Below, in pieces: positions 25,408-34,165 of a DNA stretch of 64,000 nt. A program made the translations under genes and the position numbers. The notes under the pieces were generated by a model, which was not told the DNA's origin, searched no databases, and saw nothing but the letters and a program-made list of their open reading frames with translations. The DNA is taken from assembly GCA_040218045.1 (NCBI GenBank), contig JAVJQA010000006.1, positions 248,001 through 312,000 on the forward strand. The letters run 5' to 3'. The stretch is from Marinoscillum sp040218045 (lineage in GTDB: Bacteria > Bacteroidota > Bacteroidia > Cytophagales > Cyclobacteriaceae). Every line of letters starts with the position of its first letter. Positions within the stretch are counted from its first letter, which is position 1.

Positions 25408-27741
25408 ATGAAACGACAATTCATTTTCCTATTTGCAACTTTACTCACGGGAATGGCTTTTTCCCAAACTCAGGTCATCCGGGGAACGCTCCTCGATATA
25501 GATTCCAAAACTCCATTGATTGGCGCTACCATTCAAGTAACAAACCATGATCCTTTGATTGGATCGGTAACAGACATTGAAGGCGAATTCCGTCTGGAAG
25601 GGGTACCTTATGGACGAGTAGATTTGCTCATCCAGTCTGTGGGCTATGAAGAAAAGAAGATTTCCAATATGCTCGTCACCGCAGCAAAAGAAGTGGTTCT
25701 TTCCATTGAAATGGTTGAGAGTATTGAAAAACTCGCAGAAGTGGTGGTTACCGCTCAAAAGGAAAAAAACGAAGTGCTGAACGAGATGGCGTTGGTCAGT
25801 GCCAGAAGCTTCTCGGTAGAAGAGACTCAACGATTTCCGGGCTCATTCAACGATCCTGCCAGATTGGTTTCTTCTTTCGCTGGCGTGAATAGCAATGCTG
25901 AAGGTGATAATGATATTGTGGTGCGGGGCAATTCGCCGAAAGGCATACTATGGAGACTTGAGGGCGTGGAAATCCCAAATCCCAACCACTTTGCCGGAGA
26001 GGGTGCTACAGGCGGCCCGATCAACGCGCTCAACAGCAACATGCTGGCCAATTCTGATTTCTTCACCGGTGCGTTTGCCCCGGAATATGGGAATGCGCTT
26101 TCTGGTGTATTTGACATGAAGTACAAAAAAGGCAACAACCAGTCACGTGAGTATACAGCTTCGGCCAGCACTTTGGGCATTGACTTTGCTGCTGAGGGTC
26201 CCTTCAAAAAAGGTTATGGTGGCTCCTATATCGCCAACTATCGCTACAGTTCGCTTCAACTGCTCTCGGATTTTGGGTTGATTGATTTTGGAGGAATTCC
26301 CAAATACCAGGACGTGGCCCTGAATGTGAATCTGCCCATCAATAAGAACAATCATGTCAACCTTTTTGGGCTTGGTGGAATCAGTGGTATAGCCGCTAGT
26401 GAGGAACACGACAATGGTGATCCGGCATATCGGGGAATCTTTGAAACCAAACTGGGGGTGCTTGGTGTTTCGCATGTCCTTTTTTTCAACCAAAAGGCTT
26501 TTGTGAAAAGCACCGTTTCCTACTCGGGTACGGACATGGTCTCGGAAGATGAGTATGTGGATGACAACATGGATTATTTCTTGTCCGACTGGGCTAAAAT
26601 CACCAAACATACCATAAGAGCTCAATCTGCTTTTAATTACAAATTCAACGCTCAACATAAACTGGAGACCGGGCTGATCTTATCCCGACTTGGGTTTGAG
26701 GCCAATGCAAAGACTTACAACTATGACAATGATGAACTGGAAGACGTACTCAAAGACAAAGGCAGCTCAGAAACGGTTCAGGCATTTACTTCATGGAAGT
26801 ACCGCATCAATGATGACCTGACCATGACTTCAGGGTTGCACTATCTCTTTTTCAACCTCAATCAATCCCATTCGGTGGAGCCACGTGTGGCCATGCAGTG
26901 GAAATTGGATACCCGAAATTCATTTAGCGCCGGTATGGGTATTCATAGCAAACTTGATGCGATTTCAACCTATCTGGCAAGAGTCCCTTTGGAAAATGGA
27001 AACGTGCTCCAACCAAACAAAGACCTGAAGCCATCAAAAGCGGCACATTTTGTTATTGGTTATGATCACATGGTCAACCCCAACACACATTTGAAGGCTG
27101 AAGTCTACTACCAGCACTTATACCAGGTGCCGATTGAAGATACGCCCGGCAGCACTTACTCCCTACTCAATGAGTCAGATACTTACGGAAGCATGGCTTT
27201 GGTCAACGAAGGAACGGGTAGAAACTACGGCCTTGAGCTAACCTACGAGCGGTTTTTTCACAATGGACTGTATTACATGAGTACGGTTTCGCTTTATCAA
27301 TCACTGTACACCCCTTATGATGGTGTGGAACGCGCTACGGCATTTAATGGCAATTACATCGTCAACTTCATTGGTGGGAAGGAATTTGCGATTGGTAAAC
27401 CGGAGAAAAACAGGGTGATGTTTGTGAATGGTAAGCTGGCACTTCTCGGAGGCGGTAGATATACAAAAATCGACCTGGCATCCAGCCAGGAAGCCGGATA
27501 TACGATCTACAACGAGTCGGATCCATACGGGATGAAGGGTGACGATGTGTTCTTTTTGAACCTGGCCATTGGTATCCGCCGAAACAAAGGCAATACAACC
27601 CGTGAATTGAAATTGGATGCTAATAATGTCACCAATAACCAGGCAGTGGTGCGGGAGTATTATATCCAGCCAACTGAAGAAATCGAAAAGAGCTATCAAC
27701 TCCCTATGCTCCCTAATTTGGTGTACACGTTTAAGTTTTAG
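25408..27741 (+). CDS. TonB-dependent receptor with carboxypeptidase-regulatory-like plug extension
   Basis: A 777-residue outer-membrane receptor. I start at ATG 25408, directly before a clear signal peptide (MKRQFIFLFATLLTGMAFSQ); the frame continues upstream to 25348 but that part is not signal-like. A CarbopepD_reg_2 domain (about 22-105) precedes the plug (VVVTAQKEKNEVLNEMA, DPARLVSSFAGVNSNAEGDN, VRGNSPKGILWRLEGV), followed by the barrel ending in LVYTFKF. It imports a large substrate using TonB energy; the ligand is unknown. It lacks an STN domain, which instead is on the preceding protein. Confidence 0.92.
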   Translation: MKRQFIFLFATLLTGMAFSQTQVIRGTLLDIDSKTPLIGATIQVTNHDPLIGSVTDIEGEFRLEGVPYGRVDLLIQSVGYEEKKISNMLVTAAKEVVLSIEMVESIEKLAEVVVTAQKEKNEVLNEMALVSARSFSVEETQRFPGSFNDPARLVSSFAGVNSNAEGDNDIVVRGNSPKGILWRLEGVEIPNPNHFAGEGATGGPINALNSNMLANSDFFTGAFAPEYGNALSGVFDMKYKKGNNQSREYTASASTLGIDFAAEGPFKKGYGGSYIANYRYSSLQLLSDFGLIDFGGIPKYQDVALNVNLPINKNNHVNLFGLGGISGIAASEEHDNGDPAYRGIFETKLGVLGVSHVLFFNQKAFVKSTVSYSGTDMVSEDEYVDDNMDYFLSDWAKITKHTIRAQSAFNYKFNAQHKLETGLILSRLGFEANAKTYNYDNDELEDVLKDKGSSETVQAFTSWKYRINDDLTMTSGLHYLFFNLNQSHSVEPRVAMQWKLDTRNSFSAGMGIHSKLDAISTYLARVPLENGNVLQPNKDLKPSKAAHFVIGYDHMVNPNTHLKAEVYYQHLYQVPIEDTPGSTYSLLNESDTYGSMALVNEGTGRNYGLELTYERFFHNGLYYMSTVSLYQSLYTPYDGVERATAFNGNYIVNFIGGKEFAIGKPEKNRVMFVNGKLALLGGGRYTKIDLASSQEAGYTIYNESDPYGMKGDDVFFLNLAIGIRRNKGNTTRELKLDANNVTNNQAVVREYYIQPTEEIEKSYQLPMLPNLVYTFKF

Positions 27742-27749
27742 GGGTGTTT

Positions 27750-27839
27750 CCACCTCACCTAAAACCCTAATTTATCCAAATATCATCAATCCCGGAACTC
27801 CCCTCTCTTTCCTAAAGAGAGGGGCTGGGGGTGAGTTGG
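27750..27839 (+). repeat. Palindromic element, copy 1
   Basis: First copy of an ~86-bp element. Left end CACCTCACC is diverged; right end is GGGGGTGAGTTGG. The inner hairpin is CCCCTCTCTTT / AAAGAGAGGGG around a short CCT loop, different in sequence from the other copies but still fully paired. It lies just after the TonB receptor stop and may also act as a terminator. Confidence 0.85.
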
Positions 27840-27909
27840 TTCTAGAATCGACAATCCTAATAAAAGAGGAACTAAAGTACCCAACCCGGGAGAAAATCGT
27901 AACCAAAAA

Positions 27910-28025
27910 ACCGAAACGCATAACCAAATCAAGAAAACCAAAACGCATATGCCAATGCTACCGATTCAAAACGCATATCAAAAACTAAAAAACCAAAACC
28001 TGCCTTGCCGGCAGGCAGGCGCATA
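27910..28025 (+). repeat. A-rich direct repeats with ACGCATA cores and a CCTGCC palindrome
   Basis: Three A/C-rich units with the core AACGCATA occur at about 27915, 27942 and 27970 (27-28 bp apart), and a further GCGCATAT lies near 28020. The last unit is interrupted by the palindrome at 27999-28019 made of CCTGCC and its complement GGCAGGCAGG. The tract fills most of the space between palindromic copies 1 and 2. Confidence 0.6.
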
Positions 28026-28029
28026 TTGA

Positions 28030-28115
28030 CCAACTCACCCCAATCATTACTTTTTTGAAATATTGTCAATCTCTTAACTCCCCTCTCTAGATAGAGAGGG
28101 GCTGGGGGTGAGTTG
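28030..28115 (+). repeat. Palindromic element, copy 2
   Basis: Complete copy with left end CCAACTCACCCC, an AT-rich middle, inner hairpin CCCCTCTCT / AGAGAGGGG and right end GGGGGTGAGTTG. Same orientation as the others. It lies downstream (3') of the DUF559 nuclease gene. Confidence 0.88.
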
Positions 28116-28165
28116 AATATTTTTGTGAATACAACGCCCGATGGAGGTAAGTCGTTTAGAATAGC

Positions 28166-28180
28166 CAGGGGTGAGTTAAG
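28166..28180 (+). repeat. Fragment of the palindromic element (right end)
   Basis: CAGGGGTGAGTTAAG resembles the right terminus of the element without the rest. It is 43 bp from the 3' end of the DUF559 gene. Confidence 0.5.
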
Positions 28181-28222
28181 AAAGAAAAGAGGCTAGAGCA
28201 TTTATGTGTGAGATTGTGTCCT

Positions 28223-28579
28223 CTACATCCCCAACACCTCACTCAACCTGTTCTCCACAGTTTTCCAATCCTCAAAAACTTCTTCATTGCTAAAGCGGAT
28301 AATCTTATATCCAAGTTCCTGCAATTCATACTCTCTGCCTCGATCATAATCCATTTGAAAATCATGTATCCCTCCATCCAGCTCTACAATCAGTCTCTTT
28401 TCAGCACAGTGAAAATCGACAATGAAATACCTGGCTTTCGTAACCTCAATTACGAATTGGCGATTGAACTTCAATCCAAGAAACCTTCGATTTCTTACTT
28501 TATCCCAAAAGAATTCCTCCGCCTTGGTTTGATTCTTCCTAAGCTCACGAGCATATTTTAGAATTTCAGAGTACGTCAT
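28223..28579 (-). CDS. DUF559 Vsr-like endonuclease-fold protein
   Basis: A 118-residue protein of the DUF559 family, related to very-short-patch-repair (Vsr) endonucleases. The start matches the family: LRKNQTKAEEFFWDKVRNR (about 13-31), then FLGLKFNRQF. The probable catalytic core is YFIVDFHCAEKRLIVELDGG (51-70), with D55 and E67/D68, followed by IHD and ELGYKIIRFSNEE, the usual closing motif with the conserved phenylalanine-serine-asparagine. Size is complete. The gene lies inside an array of five palindromic elements: copy 3 begins 11 bp upstream of its start codon, and copy 2 and a fragment lie just downstream. Function in this family is not established; a role on the repeats is my inference. 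Confidence 0.9.
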   Translation of the reverse strand: MTYSEILKYARELRKNQTKAEEFFWDKVRNRRFLGLKFNRQFVIEVTKARYFIVDFHCAEKRLIVELDGGIHDFQMDYDRGREYELQELGYKIIRFSNEEVFEDWKTVENRLSEVLGM

Positions 28580-28590
28580 TTATCTTATTA

Positions 28591-28677
28591 CCAACTCACC
28601 CCAATCCTTAATTTATCTAAAATTCATCAATCTTGGAACTCCCCTCTCTAGATAGAGAGGAGCCTGGGGGTGAGTTG
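28591..28677 (+). repeat. Palindromic element, copy 3
   Basis: Left end CCAACTCACCCC, inner hairpin CCCCTCTCT / AGAGAGGAG (one arm base changed), right end TGGGGGTGAGTTG. Its left end is 11 bp from the DUF559 start codon, so it forms the leader or promoter region of that gene. Confidence 0.88.
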
Positions 28678-28774
28678 CTTGAGAATCCGCGTTTTTGTAT
28701 CCCCACTAAATAATGTCATGCAATGTGGAAAATATTCCCAGAAATGGGTTTATCCTCAACTTTTCTTCCTGATC

Positions 28775-28858
28775 CCAACTCACCCCAATCCTTAATTTAT
28801 CTAAAATTCATCAATCCCGGAACTCCCCTCTCTAGATAGAGGGGCTGGGGGTGAGTTG
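28775..28858 (+). repeat. Palindromic element, copy 4
   Basis: Left end CCAACTCACCCC, nearly identical AT-rich middle to copy 3, a two-base-shorter inner hairpin that still pairs (CCCCTCT / AGAGGGG), and right end GGGGGTGAGTTG. Confidence 0.88.
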
Positions 28859-28964
28859 CCTAAATAAAGAAATTTGAGTCTCTTTCTGGTTTAATGAATC
28901 GTTGGATGGTTAACTGGAAGTCCAAGCCCGTATTACCTCACCCCGTAAAGGGTGTCAAACCCCT

Positions 28965-29063
28965 CCAACTCACCCCAATTTTCAATTTATCTAACATATA
29001 AATCTTTGGAACTCCCCTCTCTAGATAGAGGCGCACGGCCAGAGAGGGGCCGGGGGTGAGTTG
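28965..29063 (+). repeat. Palindromic element, copy 5 with 12-bp insertion
   Basis: Left end CCAACTCACCCC and right end GGGGGTGAGTTG are intact. A GC-rich insertion of about 12 bp (GCGCACGGCCAG) splits the second hairpin arm. It ends 26 bp from the 3' end of the AsmA-like gene. A short CTCACCCC / GGGTG inverted pair at 28937-28953 lies just upstream. Confidence 0.85.
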
Positions 29064-29089
29064 ATTATTTTTGCAATTTATTCACTGGG

Positions 29090-31753
29090 TTACCTCCCGC
29101 CATCCTTTTTCTTCTTGCCCAATACGCCTTTCAGTGCATCTTTAGCTTTGTCGGTAGCTTCCTCTTTCACTTCTTCTTTCTTTTCCTCCACTTCCTCTTT
29201 TACCTCCTCTTTAGCAGCATCCACTTTTTCTTTCACCTCAGTGGTCACCGAATCCTTGGCAGCTTCTACCTTCTTGGTCACCTCTTCCTTCTTTGCAGCT
29301 ATTTTCTCCTTAGCCTGTTGTTCCAGGGCAGCTTTTACACCTCCCGAACCAGCAGCCCCGGTTGGATTGGCACTAAGAAGCTTTACGTTTGGTTTGTCAT
29401 AAGTACCGAGGATCCCCAGGTTCAGCGTGATGTCCTTACCCACCACATTGTCTATCCCGGCAAAAGAAGAAATGGCACTGTTGAGCGCCTGGCCTACCTG
29501 ACCGGAAGGCACATCCATGGACATGGCATAGTCGAGGCTACCGTCTACTCCGGTGCTTCCACCAACAGTCGCCTTTCTGCCACCTATTTTCAGGTCAAAA
29601 GGCTCTACCCAAAGGCGGCCATCCCTGATCTCTGTGGAGAGGAGCACATCCTTCAGGGTCACTTCACCGTCCGACTGGCTAAGCTTGCTCACCTCGGAAA
29701 CAGCTGTAAGTAACTTCACATCTTTCAGGGCTGCATTGGCAATCTCCACCAGTCCGGCACCTTGCATGTCTTCATAGATTGGCATCATACCCTCACCAAT
29801 AGTACCCCCAATTTTAAAGTCTGTAGAAAACTTACCTGTCATTTTCTCCGCTGCAGGCACCAGCTTTTGCACAGTCACAAAAGACTGAAAAGCCGACGAA
29901 ATGGACAATCCCTTGATCGCCAGGTCAAAATCATATAGCGGCTTGTCCAAAAACATACCTGACTCATACGATCCATTCATTACAAACTGGCCATCCAATA
30001 GTCCAAACCCGACATTCTCCATGGTCATTGCTCCATCACGAATGATCAACTTACCGTTGAAGTTTTTTAACTCCAGGTCATCATACAATATCTTGTCAAT
30101 GTTAGAGGCCAGCACAAAATCAATGTTTTCAGGAATGCGCACGATCTCCATCGCCACTGTATCAGTCTCCACATCCTCTTCTTCTGATTCGGTCATCCAC
30201 TCGTTGGCATCTACCAGACTGGAGCTGAAGTTTAGCTGGCCATACAGCATGGCACTGTCGTTGAGGGCATAGGCAAGATAGTTCGTGATTCTTCCATCCA
30301 TGTTAAGGTCCGTCTTGCCCGCATTGCCTTTAAAGTTGGCCAGGGTAATCGCCTCCGGATCAAGCGTCATGTTGGTATTGCTGATGCCAAAGCCCTGTGG
30401 CAAGTCCACTCCCTCATAGTAGAAGTTGTTGATCTCCATGCTGCCGGTGGTTGGGAGGTTGGCATAGCGCTCAGCCTCCAGATCCGACATGCGGCCTTTC
30501 GTGCTGAGTTGGGCATTGATTTTTCCACGAAGGGTAGTCTCTTCCAGCTTTATTACCTGAGTAATCTTTTCAAGGTCCAGGTTCCCATTTAGACGAAAGT
30601 CCCAGTAATAGTCCTCCAAATCCCGGAAATCAAGGTAGGCAGTGACCTCCTCACCGTCCACCAACATATGAAATTTATCCATCAGGAATGTCGCTTCGGT
30701 AAGGTCAGCAGACGGCATGTTAAAGGTGGCCTTCACTTCAATCTGCTCCATCGGGATTGGGTATTCCGCATAAGCGATCTTACCACCTTTGATCCCAAAG
30801 TTGGCCAGCACCTGCGGCATGCTGTTTTCGTTATAAGTTCCTTTTACATACCCATCAAAGTTGACCGTGCCAGATCCCTTCACTCCATCAAGATACTCCT
30901 GATAAGTTCCCGGAATCAGTGAAAGTACACTCAACAGGCTGATCTCCTTACCTCCGTAGGTGATGTCCATGTCTATGTCCTCCGCAGGCATGCTTAGCCA
31001 ACCTTCAAAGCCAAAATCAAAATTGCTCAGGCTTACTTTGTTCTCCTTAAAGGTAAATTTCATGTTGGCCAGGTCCATGGCCATGATAATGTCAGCATTC
31101 AGCGACTTCCGGTAGATGTAGTCAATGCCGTCATAGCTAATGGTCATGGCTTCCACAGACGTGGTGGTGACCATGTCAAACACATCCTGCGAAAAATCTC
31201 CTGACCCTGTGTGGGTCATGCCGCCAAATGCCGCTACCATCGGGATGGTTTCATCCACATAGGTCACATTGGCATTTACGATCTCCCAGCCCTGTATTTT
31301 TATAGACAGTGGCTCACTCGTGGTGGTATCTTCTTCTGTAGATTCTTCAGATGGTTTGGCTATATCATAGTTGGCAGTACCATCAGCCAGCACTATCACA
31401 TTTACCATTGGCTCAATCAGCGACACGTTCAAAATCTCGATTTGTTCACCCCTGATCACCGACATGATGTCCAGCGTCAGGCTAAACTCATCTACCGACA
31501 GCAGTGTGTCCGTTTCAAACGGCTCCACCCCGACTATGCCGAAGTTGCCCACGGTGACGGAAATATCCGGAAAGCTCTTGAACAGGGAAACACTCAAGGC
31601 ATCCGTATCGTAGTAGACCTTTGCGTTCAGCGCATTGTCCAGCTCCTTGTCAATGGCCGCCTGGATGTCGTCTTTAAAAATGATCGGGAGGACAATCGCC
31701 GCGATGAGGATCAGTCCTACCAGTGATGCGAGGATAATGAGTACTTTTTTCAT
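29090..31753 (-). CDS. AsmA-like family protein with charged coiled tail
   Basis: An 887-residue inner-membrane-anchored protein of the AsmA/TamB-like superfamily: one N-terminal span (about 4-24), then a large periplasmic beta-rich region beginning with the AsmA segment IQAAIDKELDNALNAKVYYD and GNFGIVGVEPFETDTLLSVDE. The C-terminal AsmA region includes MTGKFSTDFKIGGTIGEGMMP and ends the fold near 815. AsmA-like proteins are proposed to bridge inner and outer membranes and affect lipid supply. The last ~70 residues are a lysine/glutamate/alanine-rich helix (KEEVKEEVEEKKEEV) ending in a basic cluster, unusual for the family. It is flanked on its 3' side by the palindrome array. Confidence 0.88.
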   Translation of the reverse strand: MKKVLIILASLVGLILIAAIVLPIIFKDDIQAAIDKELDNALNAKVYYDTDALSVSLFKSFPDISVTVGNFGIVGVEPFETDTLLSVDEFSLTLDIMSVIRGEQIEILNVSLIEPMVNVIVLADGTANYDIAKPSEESTEEDTTTSEPLSIKIQGWEIVNANVTYVDETIPMVAAFGGMTHTGSGDFSQDVFDMVTTTSVEAMTISYDGIDYIYRKSLNADIIMAMDLANMKFTFKENKVSLSNFDFGFEGWLSMPAEDIDMDITYGGKEISLLSVLSLIPGTYQEYLDGVKGSGTVNFDGYVKGTYNENSMPQVLANFGIKGGKIAYAEYPIPMEQIEVKATFNMPSADLTEATFLMDKFHMLVDGEEVTAYLDFRDLEDYYWDFRLNGNLDLEKITQVIKLEETTLRGKINAQLSTKGRMSDLEAERYANLPTTGSMEINNFYYEGVDLPQGFGISNTNMTLDPEAITLANFKGNAGKTDLNMDGRITNYLAYALNDSAMLYGQLNFSSSLVDANEWMTESEEEDVETDTVAMEIVRIPENIDFVLASNIDKILYDDLELKNFNGKLIIRDGAMTMENVGFGLLDGQFVMNGSYESGMFLDKPLYDFDLAIKGLSISSAFQSFVTVQKLVPAAEKMTGKFSTDFKIGGTIGEGMMPIYEDMQGAGLVEIANAALKDVKLLTAVSEVSKLSQSDGEVTLKDVLLSTEIRDGRLWVEPFDLKIGGRKATVGGSTGVDGSLDYAMSMDVPSGQVGQALNSAISSFAGIDNVVGKDITLNLGILGTYDKPNVKLLSANPTGAAGSGGVKAALEQQAKEKIAAKKEEVTKKVEAAKDSVTTEVKEKVDAAKEEVKEEVEEKKEEVKEEATDKAKDALKGVLGKKKKDGGR

Positions 31754-32431
31754 GGGTATTGGTGTATTGTCTGAATAATTGTTAGCTAAATAAATGGCTC
31801 GGGCAATCCGGACGTCAATCTAATCGTCATCCTGAACTTGTCAGCATCTTTCGAAACCAGTGACGGCAGATTTCCCTGCTTATTCCTACCAAATTACCAA
31901 TTAAACCAATACAAGTGGAGAGTGTTGGGCAGATTTAATCGGGATTTAATTTCAGATCGTCTGTTCGCTTGAGCCCATTACAGATATCCCTTTCAAATTC
32001 TTCTTCTTTTAGGTTCCCCTCTTCCCGGCAGCACCAGCCAGCCACACTCCCAAAAACTTCGGTACCCCCTCGCGCCGGCCTGAGCCATCTCACCCACAAA
32101 CCACCTTCGGTCTCAGGCTTCGGCTGTTGGCCAATTTACGATTGCTGACCCTTGTTTGACTACTAGGCATTAGGATCATAAATACAAAATAGTTGACCCT
32201 GTGTAGGAGAATAATCAGCATTCTAGAGACTTCTTAACAAGTATCCCCGGGTTTCGTCTCTGGATTCGGTTTCGTGAGGACACTCTCCCAGGCATGGTAA
32301 AATGAAGTATTTATATACACATACAGTTTTTTACTATATATTTAAGTACCACACACTTCATCTACCTCATTTTTCGAAGGTTAGTTTTGTTGTGCTTGAT
32401 AACTTAAAATTACTCTAAAAAGCAAACCACT
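31754..32431. other. Intergenic region between divergent AsmA-like and M57 protease genes
   Basis: 678 bp without a convincing gene. It contains part of a dispersed palindrome (GTCATCCTGAACTTG at about 31827-31841, related to the one near 51040), a GC-rich tract at about 32018-32130 with a GCCTGAG / CTCAGGC inverted pair, and a TAGTTTTG -7-like box at 32382-32389, 43 bp before the protease start. No matching -33 element was found. Confidence 0.5.
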
Positions 32432-33808
32432 ATGAAAACCACATTATTTAAAAGAAACGGCTTGTATACCTTGATACTATTGCTGTTGGCCGGATTTGTC
32501 TCCTGTGACAATGAAGAAGAGTTATTCCCATTTAAAGATCAGGCCACAATCCCTCCGGGTGTACTGGCTAAGATAGAAGACATGGGATTTGATGCATCTA
32601 GTGTGCTGGAGATTGGTGACATGTATGTAGTTGAAGGCGATATCGGCTTTGCAAAATCATGGTTCGAAACTTCAGCAGATCAAAAAGATGCTGATGGGGA
32701 CAGCCTTTCAGGAGGCAGAATAGAACAAGCAAGATTTAATGGCCCTTTGATTGCCCCCCAATTTCAATCAGACATCACTGTTCTTGTAGATGGTTCCATC
32801 CCATCCAGTGGAACTGACAACTGGAGAACAGAAGTTCAGGCAGCAATTAATCACTATAACAATATTGCGGACACCAGAATTCACTTCAGGTTAGTTACAT
32901 CAGGTACTGCTGACATTACAATTAGTAGTGACGGTGGATTACTACCTTCCAATTTCCTGGCACTGGCGAGTGTTCCTGGTCAGGGAGCTGTAGGTCAACC
33001 AGGACCCACTGTTATAATCAATCTTGATTTCAATGGCAATATGACACTTAGTTCCGCACAGAAGACCCATAATATGGTGCATGAATTAGGTCATTGTCTG
33101 GCATTAAGGCATACGAACTGGCGCTCAGTGGATTTCAACCCAACTGGTGATCCAGCTGTTGATATTCCCGGAACACCAACTGCCGGAGGAAACCCCGACC
33201 CAGGCTCTGTGATGAATGGTGGTACCGCATTGAATTCCTGGGCTGGATTTACCAACTTTGATTTGATAGCTGTCAGGACTTTATATCCACCATTGCCCCA
33301 ACCACCTACCAATGCGTCATTGCACGAGTTTGGATCTGCACTAGTGATTCTATGGACTGCTTCACCAAGTGATATTGATGGATATACCATTTGGCAACAA
33401 TCTCCGGTAAGCCGAGAGGTAGGTACTACCACTTCCACCTCCTTTGCCGTTCATCCTTATCTTAAAAATGGAACAAATATCTTTACAGTGAGAGCATTCA
33501 ACGATGTAGGTTCTTCATCAGGCACCACAGTTGGCTATGGTTATCAACAACCGGCTCCACCTACCAATGTTTCTTTTCACCAATTTGGGCCTGCTCATGT
33601 GATATTATGGACAGCATCCACTAGCAGTAATGTAACCGGGTATACAGTGAAACAAAATTATCCAATTGGCAGGACAGTGGGAACCACCACATCAACTTCA
33701 TTTGCTGTAAATAATTATCTGGAACCAGGAATGAATGTTTTTCAGGTCTATTCAATTGGTCCATTCGGATTGTTGTCAAGTGGTGTGAGCGTTGGTACGT
33801 ATTATTAG
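32432..33808 (+). CDS. M57-like (HEIGH) zinc metalloprotease lipoprotein
   Basis: A 458-residue lipoprotein (lipobox LAGFVSC, cysteine 25) with a zincin domain. The zinc motif is HELGHCLALRH, giving H217, E218, H221 and H227 (HExxHxxxxxH), and SVMNGG follows as a Met-turn candidate. The N-terminal part (PPGVLAKIEDMGFDASSVLEIGDMYVVEGDI) matches the pro-region of the dual-action HEIGH metallopeptidases. The C-terminal ~165 residues are two copies of an ~85-residue fibronectin-III-like module (PPTNASLHEFG..ILWTAS and PPTNVSFHQFG..ILWTAS). There is no T9SS sorting domain, so surface exposure would rely on the lipid anchor. It stands alone and is followed by a terminator. Confidence 0.88.
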   Translation: MKTTLFKRNGLYTLILLLLAGFVSCDNEEELFPFKDQATIPPGVLAKIEDMGFDASSVLEIGDMYVVEGDIGFAKSWFETSADQKDADGDSLSGGRIEQARFNGPLIAPQFQSDITVLVDGSIPSSGTDNWRTEVQAAINHYNNIADTRIHFRLVTSGTADITISSDGGLLPSNFLALASVPGQGAVGQPGPTVIINLDFNGNMTLSSAQKTHNMVHELGHCLALRHTNWRSVDFNPTGDPAVDIPGTPTAGGNPDPGSVMNGGTALNSWAGFTNFDLIAVRTLYPPLPQPPTNASLHEFGSALVILWTASPSDIDGYTIWQQSPVSREVGTTTSTSFAVHPYLKNGTNIFTVRAFNDVGSSSGTTVGYGYQQPAPPTNVSFHQFGPAHVILWTASTSSNVTGYTVKQNYPIGRTVGTTTSTSFAVNNYLEPGMNVFQVYSIGPFGLLSSGVSVGTYY

Positions 33809-33870
33809 TCCTATGAATTCCGAGAGATAATACCCCTGAATTATAATCGGTTTAACAAATAAAATCATGT

Positions 33871-33908
33871 AAATACCCGTGTGGCAACATATGGGTATTT
33901 GCCTTTTT
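33871..33908 (+). terminator. Intrinsic terminator after the M57 protease gene
   Basis: Stem AAATACCC (33871-33878) / GGGTATTT (33893-33900) with a 14-base loop, followed by GCCTTTTT. Confidence 0.75.
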
Positions 33909-34165
33909 GGGGTTCTGATCAGAATGGCCAGCTATCATCAGCACAGCACTAGGAAAGGCCAAACAGGAGTATCAATTTAAGTGTGTAACACATTTAGGGT
34001 TAAGACAAATGAGGGTGGGAAAGTATCAGTATTTACAAACTGACTTGCGGATACTATGAGTGATAAGCACACAATACATTTGTAAAACAGGATAAAGAGT
34101 AACAACTCTAAACAAGAACAGAAATACAGTTCAAATCCGTCAAGCTATTTCAGGGTATTACACAC

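Noticed and set aside
27617..27988. Plus-strand ORF of 123 codons over the TonB receptor end and the first palindrome
   Set aside because: It reads out of frame through the receptor gene and then through repeat DNA; the encoded sequence is non-protein-like.
28208..28561. Plus-strand ORF of 117 codons overlapping the DUF559 gene
   Set aside because: It is the antisense shadow of the DUF559 gene and has no recognisable protein features.
27750..29063. Possible CRISPR array
   Set aside because: The repeats are ~86-bp palindromes with irregular gaps from about 100 to 470 bp, a gene lies between them, and no cas genes are nearby.
32018..32130. Possible GC-rich gene remnant between AsmA-like and M57 protease genes
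   Set aside because: No open frame with protein-like content could be followed in any frame; only a short inverted pair is present.
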